A stretch of 6,377 nucleotides of DNA from Paracoccaceae bacterium (GTDB lineage: Bacteria; Pseudomonadota; Alphaproteobacteria; Rhodobacterales; Rhodobacteraceae): NCBI GenBank assembly GCA_003511785.1, contig DOIS01000214.1, positions 1-6,377 of the forward strand, read 5' to 3'. A program made the translations under genes and the position numbers. Below the pieces are notes generated by a model. That model saw only the letters and a list, made by a program, of their open reading frames with translations. It ran no database searches and had not been told where the DNA came from. Below, piece by piece: positions 1-5,580 of this stretch; position 1 is the first letter of the stretch; each line of letters begins with the position of its first letter.

Positions 1-804
1 CCGGCGGCGCGGCTGATCTTCGGCACGTCCGACCAGGCCGAGGGCCTGCGCGCCCGGGTGCGCGCCCTGGGCCGGGCCGAGACCGACGTGCTGGTCTGGG
101 GACCTAAGGGCAGCGGCATCTCGAAAGTGGCCGAGGTGATTCACCTCTCCTCGGCCCGAGCGCAGGGGCCGTTCGAGAAACGCGCGGCCAGCGGGCTCGG
201 CCGCGCGGGCCTCGCCGCGGCGATGGCGGCGGCCGAGGGCGGCGGGCTGTTTCTCGACGAGGTGGGGGCGTTGCCCGCCGACACCCAGATCGCCCTGGTG
301 GCCGAACTGGAGGCGGGCGCCAACCTGCGGCTGATGGCGGGCAGCACCGCGGCCCTGGACGAGGCCGCGATGAATGCCGACCTGTTCTATCGCCTGCAAG
401 TCGCCACGGTGCGCATCCCGGCTCTGTCCGAACGCCCCGAGGACATCCCCGTTCTGTTCCGCCTCTATGCCGCCCAGGCGGCCGAGCAGGCCGGCCTGCC
501 GGCGCCCTTGATCACCGACGAGCACACCGCGGCGCTGATGGCGCAGGACTGGCCGGGCAACACCCGCTCGCTGATGTCGGCGGCGATGCGCTTCGTGCTG
601 GGCATGCCGGGCGAGGTGACCGAGGCGGCTGAGTTGGGGCTGGCCGAGCAGATGGCACGGGTGGAACGCTCGCTCCTGATCGCGGCGTTGGCGCGCCAGA
701 ACGGCCGGGCGGGGCGCGCGGCCGAGGTGCTGAAACTGCCGCGCAAGACCTTCTATGACAAGCTGGCCCGGCACGGGATCAAGCCGGAGGATTTCCGGCG
801 CTGA
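1..804 (+). CDS. dctD: DctD-like NtrC-family response regulator, C-terminal part, with degenerate AAA+ domain (partial at left edge)
   Basis: The frame is open from base 1 to the TGA at 802-804, giving 267 visible residues. The gene starts before the window, and the GTG at 58 is only an internal codon. Domain order: AAA+ domain (about residues 5-200), then a Fis-type helix-turn-helix (about 221-267) containing PRKTFYDKL, which is typical of DctD proteins. In the Walker A position the sequence is GPKGSGIS (residues 34-41), so the lysine expected after GSG is Ile40. The next block is about 15 residues shorter than usual and has no GAFTGA loop. Walker B (GGGLFLDEVG, Asp86-Glu87), the DLFYRL segment with Arg131, and the sensor II motif WPGN.R (184-189) are kept. 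The first arginine of the usual FREDLYYRL segment is Asn125 here. In the family, these regulators respond to a DctB-type kinase and switch on dicarboxylate transport genes. Position directly upstream of dctPQM fits that role. I infer DNA binding is retained but ATP-driven sigma-54 activation is probably lost. The symbol is by family resemblance. Confidence 0.82.
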   Translation, partial: PAARLIFGTSDQAEGLRARVRALGRAETDVLVWGPKGSGISKVAEVIHLSSARAQGPFEKRAASGLGRAGLAAAMAAAEGGGLFLDEVGALPADTQIALVAELEAGANLRLMAGSTAALDEAAMNADLFYRLQVATVRIPALSERPEDIPVLFRLYAAQAAEQAGLPAPLITDEHTAALMAQDWPGNTRSLMSAAMRFVLGMPGEVTEAAELGLAEQMARVERSLLIAALARQNGRAGRAAEVLKLPRKTFYDKLARHGIKPEDFRR

Positions 805-847
805 ATCTATCGCTGACCGAACCGCAGGCGGCGCCGGTGCGCGGGGA

Positions 848-862
848 AGGGCCTGCGGCCCT
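848..862 (+). terminator. Short GC hairpin after the regulator gene, possible weak terminator
   Basis: AGGGCC and GGCCCT pair perfectly across a TGC loop (6-bp stem), 44 bases after the regulator stop. There is no T-run behind it, so if it terminates at all it is weak or depends on Rho. It could equally be an mRNA 3' end structure. Confidence 0.3.
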
Positions 863-910
863 CTGCCTGTCGGCATGGGTATTTCAGAACCAGAAAGAAG
901 CAGGGCGGGG

Positions 911-933
911 GCGCCTGGGGATGCACCAGGCGC
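911..933 (+). terminator. 8-bp hairpin downstream of the regulator gene, possible terminator
   Basis: GCGCCTGG (911-918) and CCAGGCGC (926-933) are perfect inverted repeats around a 7-nt loop. No T-run follows. It lies between the regulator stop and the putative operators, so a role in ending the regulator transcript is reasonable but unproven. Confidence 0.35.
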
Positions 934-974
934 AGACCGGCCCCGCGTCAGCGGTATGGCGACGTGGAGGAATC

Positions 975-992
975 TGTGTGGTTTTCCGCACA
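975..992. promoter_or_regulatory. Putative DctD-type operator, site 1
   Basis: TGTGTGGTTTTCCGCACA is an 18-bp dyad with 7-bp arms (6 of 7 matching) around TTTT. It shares its right half-site with the second dyad 33 bp downstream. Rhizobial DctD is known to bind tandem dyads upstream of dctA, and a DctD-like protein is encoded just upstream here. Assignment to that regulator is an inference from position and symmetry. Confidence 0.6.
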
Positions 993-1004
993 AATCCGGG
1001 AAAT

Positions 1005-1028
1005 CGCTGTGCGGGATTTCGCACAGCG
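1005..1028. promoter_or_regulatory. Putative DctD-type operator, site 2 (9-bp perfect arms)
   Basis: CGCTGTGCG (1005-1013) and CGCACAGCG (1020-1028) are perfect 9-bp inverted arms around a 6-nt spacer. The core TGTGCGG-GATT-TCGCACA (1008-1025) has the same half-site and 18-bp size as site 1. The centres lie 33 bp apart, close to three helical turns, so dimers on both sites would face the same side of the DNA. A further lone half-site, GGTGCGG, is at 1028-1034. The core centre is about 193 bp before the dctP start codon, an upstream-activator position. Confidence 0.62.
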
Positions 1029-1197
1029 GTGCGGGACGGCGGCGCGCGAATCGGCCCATGTTTTCAGCAAGGGCTTGGACAAACGGCGTAAAAACGGGCG
1101 CACCGCCGGCTGTCACGAGATTGTTGAGCAGCGCGGGCCGAATCGCTTCACTGGCTCCCGACGCACCGAATCCCGGTGTGGAGAGATTGACTGACCC

Positions 1198-1204
1198 GGA
1201 GGAG
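1198..1204 (+). promoter_or_regulatory. Ribosome binding site of dctP
   Basis: GGAGGAG ends 5 bases before the ATG at 1210. It is a near-complete Shine-Dalgarno sequence, fits high expression of a binding protein, and supports this start. Confidence 0.8.
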
Positions 1205-1209
1205 ACCCC

Positions 1210-2211
1210 ATGAAACTCTTGACCACCGCCGCAACCGCCCTGGCCCTGTCCGTGACCGCCAGCGCCGGCTTTGCCGCTTGCGACGACGGCGAGATCGTCG
1301 TCAAGTTCGCTCATGTCACCAACACCGACAAGCACCCCAAGGGCATCGCCGCCTCGCTGCTGGAAAAGCGCGTGAACGACGAGATGAACGGCACCATGTG
1401 CATGGAGGTCTATCCCAACTCGACCCTCTACAACGACAACAAGGTGCTCGAGGCGATGCTCCAGGGCGACGTGCAGCTGGCCGCGCCCTCGCTGTCGAAA
1501 TTCGAGAAGTTCACCAAGCAGTTCCGCCTGTTCGACCTGCCCTTCATGTTCAAGAGCATCGAGGCGGTGGACGCGTTCCAGGCCAGCGAGGACGGCCGCG
1601 AGATGATGGACTCGATGCAGCGCCGGGGCCTGCAGGGCCTGGCCTTCTGGCATAACGGCATGAAGCAGATGTCGGCCAACGTGCCGCTGATCGCGCCCTC
1701 GGACGCCGAGGGGCTGAAGTTCCGCGTGCAGTCCAGCGACGTGCTGGTGGCGCAGATGGAGGCCATCGGCGGCAGCCCGCAGAAGATGGCCTTCTCCGAG
1801 GTCTATGGCGCGCTCCAGCAGGGCGTCGTGGACGGGCAGGAGAACACCTGGTCGAACATCTATGGCAAGAAGTTCTTCGAGGTGCAGGACGGCATCACCG
1901 AGACCAACCACGGCGTGCTCGACTATCTGGTCGTGACCGGCGTGGACTGGCTGGACAGCCTGGACGCCGACGTGCGCGAGCAGTTTCTGACCATCCTGGA
2001 AGAGGTCACCCAGACCCGCAACTCCGAGTCCGCCAGGGTGAACCAGGAGGCCAAGCAGGCGATCATCGACGCCGGCGGCGTGGTGCGCGAGCTGACGCCC
2101 GAGCAGCGCCAGGCTTGGGTCGAAGCGATGAAGCCGGTCTGGGAGCAGTTCTCGGACGATGTGGGCCAGGACAAGATCGACGCGGCCCAGGCGATCAACG
2201 CCGGCATGTAA
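1210..2211 (+). CDS. dctP: TRAP transporter periplasmic C4-dicarboxylate-binding protein DctP
   Basis: This 333-residue protein matches the usual size of DctP. It begins with a Sec signal peptide: Lys2, a hydrophobic stretch of about 4-20, and likely cleavage after GFAA at residue 23, leaving Cys24 at or near the mature N-terminus. The family hallmarks are in order: IVVKFAHVT (29-37), LPFMF (110-114), FWHNGMKQMSAN (146-157), GLKFRVQ (168-174) with the substrate-binding arginine Arg172, and FSEVYGALQQGVVDGQENTW (195-214) with the conserved Asn212. Cys24 and Cys64 could form a disulphide in the periplasm. DctP captures a carboxylate, with Arg172 forming the salt bridge, and delivers it to DctQM. 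Close resemblance to the Rhodobacter capsulatus DctP pattern points to malate, succinate or fumarate, though TRAP substrates cannot be fixed from sequence alone. It is the first gene of dctPQM and is separated from dctQ by a terminator-like hairpin. Confidence 0.95.
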   Translation: MKLLTTAATALALSVTASAGFAACDDGEIVVKFAHVTNTDKHPKGIAASLLEKRVNDEMNGTMCMEVYPNSTLYNDNKVLEAMLQGDVQLAAPSLSKFEKFTKQFRLFDLPFMFKSIEAVDAFQASEDGREMMDSMQRRGLQGLAFWHNGMKQMSANVPLIAPSDAEGLKFRVQSSDVLVAQMEAIGGSPQKMAFSEVYGALQQGVVDGQENTWSNIYGKKFFEVQDGITETNHGVLDYLVVTGVDWLDSLDADVREQFLTILEEVTQTRNSESARVNQEAKQAIIDAGGVVRELTPEQRQAWVEAMKPVWEQFSDDVGQDKIDAAQAINAGM

Positions 2212-2223
2212 GCCGCGCGTGAT

Positions 2224-2251
2224 GCGGGCCGGCTGTTGGGGGACGGCCCGC
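2224..2251 (+). other. mRNA 3'-end hairpin behind dctP
   Basis: GCGGGCCG (2224-2231) and CGGCCCGC (2244-2251) form a perfect 8-bp stem with a 12-nt loop, 12 bases after the dctP stop. It sits directly before the stronger hairpin at 2255-2282. Such structures can block 3' exonucleases and stabilise the dctP message. Confidence 0.5.
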
Positions 2252-2254
2252 GTC

Positions 2255-2286
2255 CCGGCGGACCCGGTGACGGGTCCGCCGGTTTT
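2255..2286 (+). terminator. Strong intrinsic terminator/attenuator between dctP and dctQ
   Basis: A perfect 12-bp GC-rich stem (2255-2266 with 2271-2282) closes a GTGA loop of the GNRA type, and TTTT follows at 2283-2286. It lies inside the operon, 33 bp before dctQ. The expected effect is that most transcripts stop after dctP and a minority read into dctQM, giving excess binding protein over membrane subunits. That effect is inferred; the structure is seen directly. Confidence 0.85.
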
Positions 2287-2318
2287 CATCCTACTCATCA
2301 AAAAGACGGGGACAAACC

Positions 2319-2996
2319 ATGTCGGGGGCGAGGACCGGGGCATCCGGTGTGATCGACCAGATCGAGGAGAGCGTGATCGCGCTTCTCCTGGGTCTGATGA
2401 CCGTAGTGACATTCGCCAATGTCATCGCGCGGTTCGTGTTCAATTCGAACATTCTCTGGGCGTTGGAGCTGACCGTGTTCATGTTCGCCTGGCTGGTGCT
2501 GCTGGGCGCCTCCTACGCGGTGAAGAAACACGCGCATCTGGGCGTGGACGCGATCCTGAACATGCTGCGCCCCGGCCCGCGCCGGGTGCTGGCGCTGATC
2601 TCGGTGGCGCTTTGCCTGATCTTTTCGCTGCTGATGCTGAAAGGGGCCTATGACTACTGGGCGGTGTTCGCCGACCTGCCGCCCACCTCGGGGCGGTGGT
2701 TCCCTACGGGTTTCGACACAACCGCGCGCTCGCAGAGCTTCTACGAGGTGCAGGACGTGCCGATGGTGGGCTTTCTCGCCTGGCTCGAGCCGCTGATCAA
2801 CTATGACGAGGAATACGAGAAGCTGCCGAAGGTGGTGCCCTACCTGGTGCTGCCGGTCTCGATGCTGCTCTTGACCTTCCGCTTCGCCCAGGTGGCGGGG
2901 CAGATCCTGCGCGGCGAGACCGACCGGATGGTGGCCAGCCACGAGGTCGAGGACGACCTCGACGAGATGCGCGCCAAGCATGAGGAGAACGACTGA
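2319..2996 (+). CDS. dctQ: TRAP transporter small membrane subunit DctQ
   Basis: The protein is 225 residues long. It shows four membrane segments at about 17-40, 48-68, 88-110 and 171-190, the standard DctQ topology. The family motif around the second segment is present: LWALELTVFMFAWLVLLGAS (46-65) followed by basic and histidine residues (KKHAHLGVD, 69-77). The loop between segments three and four (about 112-168) is long, as in the DctPQM subgroup rather than the shortest DctQ proteins. The C-terminal tail (from about 207) is strongly acidic. DctQ forms the integral membrane complex with DctM and is essential for transport in the family. The ATG at 2319 is preceded by a modest ribosome site, GGGGA (2308-2312). 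The stop codon shares one base with the dctM start, so translation is probably coupled. Confidence 0.93.
   Translation: MSGARTGASGVIDQIEESVIALLLGLMTVVTFANVIARFVFNSNILWALELTVFMFAWLVLLGASYAVKKHAHLGVDAILNMLRPGPRRVLALISVALCLIFSLLMLKGAYDYWAVFADLPPTSGRWFPTGFDTTARSQSFYEVQDVPMVGFLAWLEPLINYDEEYEKLPKVVPYLVLPVSMLLLTFRFAQVAGQILRGETDRMVASHEVEDDLDEMRAKHEEND
2982..2987 (+). promoter_or_regulatory. Ribosome binding site of dctM inside dctQ
   Basis: GAGGAG lies 8 bases before the dctM ATG at 2996, within the last codons of dctQ. Together with the overlapping TGATG stop/start it fixes the dctM start and suggests translational coupling. Confidence 0.75.
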
Positions 2997-4363
2997 TGGA
3001 GGTGGTTTTCCTCTTCTCGATGGTGATCGGGCTCTTGCTCATCGGCGTGCCCATCGCGGTGTCGCTGGGCCTGTCCTCGACCATCTTCCTGCTGATCTAT
3101 TCCGACAGTTCGCTGGCCTCGGTCGCGGGCACGCTCTTCGAGGCGTTCGAGGGCCATTTCACCCTGCTGGCGATCCCTTTCTTCATCCTGGCGTCGAGCT
3201 TCATGACCACGGGCGGGGTGGCGCGGCGGATCATCCGCTTCTCCATCGCCTGCGTGGGGCACCTGCATGGTGGGCTGGCGATTGCCGGGGTCTTCGCCTG
3301 CATGCTCTTCGCGGCGCTCTCGGGCTCCTCGCCGGCCACGGTGGTGGCGATCGGCTCGATCGTGATCGCGGGGATGCGCCAGGTGGGCTATACCCGCGAC
3401 TTCGCCGCGGGCGTCATCGCCAACGCGGGCACGCTGGGTATCCTCATTCCGCCGTCGATCGTGATGGTGGTCTATGCCGCCGCGGTCGAGGTCTCGGTAG
3501 GGCGGATGTTCCTGGCCGGTGTCATCCCTGGCCTGATGGCGGGGCTGATGCTGATGACCGCGATCTATGTCATGGCGCGCCTGCGCAACATGCCCAAAGG
3601 GGACTGGCAGGGCTGGGGCGAGATCTTCCGCTCGGGCCGCGAGGCGGGCTGGGGCCTGTTCCTGATCGTCATCATCCTGGGCGGCATCTATGGCGGCATC
3701 TTCACGCCGACCGAGGCGGCGGCCGTGGCGGCGGTCTATTCCTTCCTGATCGCCTGTTTCATCTACAAGGACATGGGGCCGCTGGCCGAAAACGGCGGCA
3801 CCAGCCTGATGCGCAAGCCGCAGGCACTGCTGACCGCGCTGTTCCACCGCGACACCAAGCACACGCTGTTCGAGGCGGGCAAGCTGACGGTCACGCTTCT
3901 GTTCGTGATCGCCAACGCGTTGATCCTGAAACACGTGCTCACCGACGAGCAGGTGCCGCAGCATATCGCCTACGCGATGCTCTCGGCCGGGTTCGGGCCG
4001 GTGATGTTCCTGATCGTGGTCAACGTGGTCCTGCTGATCGGCGGGCAATTCATGGAACCCTCGGGGCTCTTGGTGATCGTGGCGCCGCTGGTCTTTCCCA
4101 TCGCCATCGAGCTGGGCATCGACCCGATTCACCTCGGCATCATCATGGTGGTGAACATGGAGATCGGGATGATCACGCCGCCCGTGGGCCTGAACCTGTT
4201 CGTCACCTCGGGCGTGGCCGGAATGCCGATGATGGGCGTGGTGCGGGCCGCGCTGCCCTTCCTGGCGGTGCTCTTCGTGTTCCTCATCATGGTGACCTAC
4301 ATCCCGGCGATCTCGACCTTCCTGCCCAATACCTTCATGGGGCCGGAGATCGTGACGCAATAG
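2996..4363 (+). CDS. dctM: TRAP transporter large membrane subunit DctM
   Basis: At 455 residues this is within the usual DctM size range and is hydrophobic throughout, compatible with the 12 or so membrane segments of the ion-transporter superfamily. Family motifs are clear: LLAIPFFILASSFM (57-70), ALSGSSPATVVAIGSI (106-121), the first helix-break motif ANAGTLGILIPPS (141-153), GGIFTPTEAAAVAAVY (229-244), and a matching second half with NMEIGMITPPVGLNLFV (389-405). The paired GILIPPS and GMITPPVG segments correspond to the hairpins that line the substrate and sodium sites in related structures. DctM is the channel-forming subunit: it imports the carboxylate delivered by DctP, driven by an ion gradient and independent of ATP. 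The start overlaps dctQ by one base, and a terminator 20 bases after the stop closes the operon. Confidence 0.96.
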   Translation: MEVVFLFSMVIGLLLIGVPIAVSLGLSSTIFLLIYSDSSLASVAGTLFEAFEGHFTLLAIPFFILASSFMTTGGVARRIIRFSIACVGHLHGGLAIAGVFACMLFAALSGSSPATVVAIGSIVIAGMRQVGYTRDFAAGVIANAGTLGILIPPSIVMVVYAAAVEVSVGRMFLAGVIPGLMAGLMLMTAIYVMARLRNMPKGDWQGWGEIFRSGREAGWGLFLIVIILGGIYGGIFTPTEAAAVAAVYSFLIACFIYKDMGPLAENGGTSLMRKPQALLTALFHRDTKHTLFEAGKLTVTLLFVIANALILKHVLTDEQVPQHIAYAMLSAGFGPVMFLIVVNVVLLIGGQFMEPSGLLVIVAPLVFPIAIELGIDPIHLGIIMVVNMEIGMITPPVGLNLFVTSGVAGMPMMGVVRAALPFLAVLFVFLIMVTYIPAISTFLPNTFMGPEIVTQ

Positions 4364-4383
4364 CGCGGCGAACCCGCGACAGG

Positions 4384-4416
4384 GGCGGCGTCCGGGAGAC
4401 CGGGCGCCGCCTTTTT
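4384..4416 (+). terminator. Intrinsic terminator of the dctPQM operon
   Basis: A 12-bp stem (4384-4395 with 4400-4411), with a single T-G wobble at 4391/4404 and a GAGA tetraloop, is followed by TTTTT (4412-4416). It starts 20 bases after the dctM stop. It is built on the same plan as the dctP-dctQ terminator: a 12-bp stem with a GNRA-type loop. Confidence 0.9.
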
Positions 4417-4438
4417 CCCTGCCCATGACATGGGTCAA

Positions 4439-4467
4439 TGTGGCGGCCGGGCCAGGCGGCCTAGTCT
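4439..4467 (+). promoter_or_regulatory. Candidate promoter for the small exported protein
   Basis: TGTGGC (4439-4444), a 17-bp spacer and TAGTCT (4462-4467) lie 32 bases before the ATG at 4499. The gene follows a strong terminator, so it needs its own promoter. The match to -35/-10 consensus is weak; a similar pair (TGTGCA-17-TAGACT) precedes the next gene. Confidence 0.3.
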
Positions 4468-4498
4468 GCCCGAACACGCGGAACGGAAGGGATGACAT

Positions 4499-4927
4499 AT
4501 GCGCATCGACAGGCGCGCAGTGGGCGCGGGATTGCTGGCCATGTTGGCAGGGGGACCGGCGGCGGCGTTCGGTACATCGAAGCCCAAGGAGAGCCCGCTG
4601 CCGGGCATCGACATCACGCTGACCCGCTCGCCCGAGGGCGGGGCGCCGCTCGACCCCTTCCATATCGACGCCGAGCATGGCAAGGCGCTGGTGCAGATGG
4701 GGGCGATGCAGGCGGGGCAGTTCATGGCCAACATCCTGGCGCCCAAGCTGGAAACCATGACCGGGATCTCCGGGCGCAGCTGGCACTGGGTGCTGTCCAA
4801 CCATCTGAGCGAAGAGGTGGTGCGCACGCTGTTCAAGGGCGGCGGAAGCGAGTTGAAGGCGCTGCAATTCGCCGAGGACGAGGGCGCGACCACCTGGGGC
4901 ATCGCCTTCGAGGCGGTTGAGCCGTAG
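4499..4927 (+). CDS. Small exported protein of unknown function
   Basis: I do not recognise this 142-residue protein. It starts with a signal peptide: Arg5-Arg6 in IDRRAVGAG, a hydrophobic stretch to about residue 19, and likely cleavage near AAAF (21-24). The twin arginine raises the possibility of Tat export, but the motif is not a full match. The mature part is soluble, has no cysteine, and carries an aromatic SWHWVLSNH (94-102) after a helical, methionine-rich segment (67-88). It ends with a glycine-bearing TTWGIAFEAV. The start is supported by AAGG (4487-4490) at 8 bases spacing and by the signal peptide. An overlapping frame of equal length (from 4492) lacks these features. It stands alone between the dct terminator and a regulator gene, so context gives no function. 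Confidence 0.72.
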   Translation: MRIDRRAVGAGLLAMLAGGPAAAFGTSKPKESPLPGIDITLTRSPEGGAPLDPFHIDAEHGKALVQMGAMQAGQFMANILAPKLETMTGISGRSWHWVLSNHLSEEVVRTLFKGGGSELKALQFAEDEGATTWGIAFEAVEP

Positions 4928-4988
4928 GCGTGACGGGGCGGGCCCAAACGGCGGTCCGGTGATCGGCAGACAGGCCAACCCAGGTTTG

Positions 4989-5010
4989 CCTGCGCCGCGC
5001 CGCGCGCAGG
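4989..5010 (+). terminator. GC hairpin after the small exported protein, possible terminator
   Basis: CCTGCGC (4989-4995) and GCGCAGG (5004-5010) pair perfectly around an 8-nt loop, about 60 bases after the stop at 4927. No T-run follows, so terminator function is uncertain. A second imperfect stem (CAGGCCAACC against GGTTTGCCTG) overlaps its left side, allowing alternative folding. Confidence 0.3.
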
Positions 5011-5013
5011 GTC

Positions 5014-5042
5014 TGTGCAGCCAAGGGGGCGGGTGTTAGACT
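5014..5042 (+). promoter_or_regulatory. Candidate promoter for the winged-helix regulator
   Basis: TGTGCA (5014-5019), a 17-bp spacer and TAGACT (5037-5042) lie 38 bases before the TTG start at 5080. The layout is the same as that before the gene at 4499. Consensus match is weak. Confidence 0.3.
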
Positions 5043-5079
5043 GGACCCCCAACGCCCACGATCCCGTTGGAGACGCCTC

Positions 5080-5580
5080 TTGCCGGATCTGGAGAACACG
5101 CGCCCGGTGCCACGCCGCAGATCGCAGCGGGCCGACGCGGTTGCGGCGGCCTTCGAGGCGGGCCATCTCGATTACCAATACGTTTTCGTCGAGTTCCTGA
5201 TCGACCATTTTGTCGATGTCGGGCGGGCGTTCAAGGGTGACTGCCAGGCGATGCTGGTGCTTGCCGTTCTGGGGCAGGCGCGGCTGCACGCGGTGCGCGC
5301 CGCTGCCGGGCAGGATGCAGGAGCGCAGAGCCCCGAGGCGGCGGTCGGAAGCCCCAATGCATCGCGGATTGCCGACATCACCGGCATCCCGCGGCAAACC
5401 GTGCGGCGAAAGCTGGCCATGCTGGCCGACCGTGGCTGGATCGCGCGCGATGCGACCGGGGCCTATTGCCTAGTCTCGATCGATGGCGAGGCCGCAGCGC
5501 GCCCTGCCCTACCTGGAGAAGGCCGAGAACGGGTCGATCACCAATTCGGGGTCGTTCTCCTCCGCCGTGCCGGCCTATGA
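5080..5580 (+). CDS. Winged helix-turn-helix regulator with foreign or truncated C-terminus
   Basis: The gene starts with TTG at 5080, chosen because GGAG (5069-5072) lies 7 bases ahead and no ATG or GTG is better placed. Translation gives 166 residues. After a basic N-terminus (PRRRSQR, 11-17) comes a helical segment containing DYQYVFVEFLIDHFVDVGRA (31-50), then a winged helix at about 95-133: SRIADITGIPRQTVRRKLAM as the DNA-reading helices, followed by GWIARDATGAYCLV as the wing. This layout resembles MarR-like regulators, but I cannot name the family. From about residue 136 the sequence (RPALPGEGRERVD and on) stops looking like a regulator. The same DNA encodes a dehydrogenase fragment in another frame from about 5489. 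I infer that the natural C-terminus was lost in a rearrangement and that the last 30 or so residues are accidental. DNA binding might still be possible; targets are unknown. Confidence 0.6.
   Translation: MPDLENTRPVPRRRSQRADAVAAAFEAGHLDYQYVFVEFLIDHFVDVGRAFKGDCQAMLVLAVLGQARLHAVRAAAGQDAGAQSPEAAVGSPNASRIADITGIPRQTVRRKLAMLADRGWIARDATGAYCLVSIDGEAAARPALPGEGRERVDHQFGVVLLRRAGL

Larger units (their letters stand above)
805..1209. other. 405-bp non-coding region between regulator and dctP
   Basis: I see no convincing gene here. Short open frames cross it, but none has a good ribosome site or protein-like composition. It holds a 6-bp hairpin (848-862), an 8-bp hairpin (911-933), tandem dyads (975-992 and 1005-1028), a small inverted repeat CACCG-AATCC-CGGTG (1164-1178) and the dctP ribosome site GGAGGAG (1198-1204). 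No clear sigma-70 -35/-10 pair and no good -24/-12 sigma-54 promoter could be picked out by eye, although a dctP promoter must lie somewhere between the dyads and 1200. Confidence 0.7.

Noticed and set aside
1075..1094. TTGGAC and TAAAAA as a sigma-70 promoter for dctP
   Set aside because: The two elements are only 8 bp apart, far short of about 17, and neither has a partner at the correct distance.
1110..1126. Possible sigma-54 promoter CTGTCACGAGATTGTT before dctP
   Set aside because: The essential GG at -24 is GT, and the GC expected at -12 is TT with correct spacing. Shifting the frame gives TTGT at the wrong distance. The resemblance is below what I would call a -24/-12 element.
755..1213. 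152-codon and smaller open frames in the gap before dctP
   Set aside because: Compositions are Arg/Gly/Ala/Pro-rich without motifs, there are no convincing ribosome sites, and they run through hairpins and the putative operators.
2980..4428. 482-codon plus-strand frame overlapping dctM
   Set aside because: It is a Gly/Arg/Ala-rich out-of-frame reading of dctM. The overlapping 2996-4363 frame carries all DctM motifs.
4492..4920. Alternative 142-codon frame over the exported protein gene
   Set aside because: It has no signal peptide, is Arg/Gly-rich, and has poor ribosome site spacing compared with the frame at 4499.
2840..4978. 712-codon open frame on the minus strand
   Set aside because: It lies antisense to dctQ, dctM and the exported protein, and its translation is dominated by His, Arg, Asp and Gln with no domain. 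This is the usual shadow of GC-rich membrane-protein genes.
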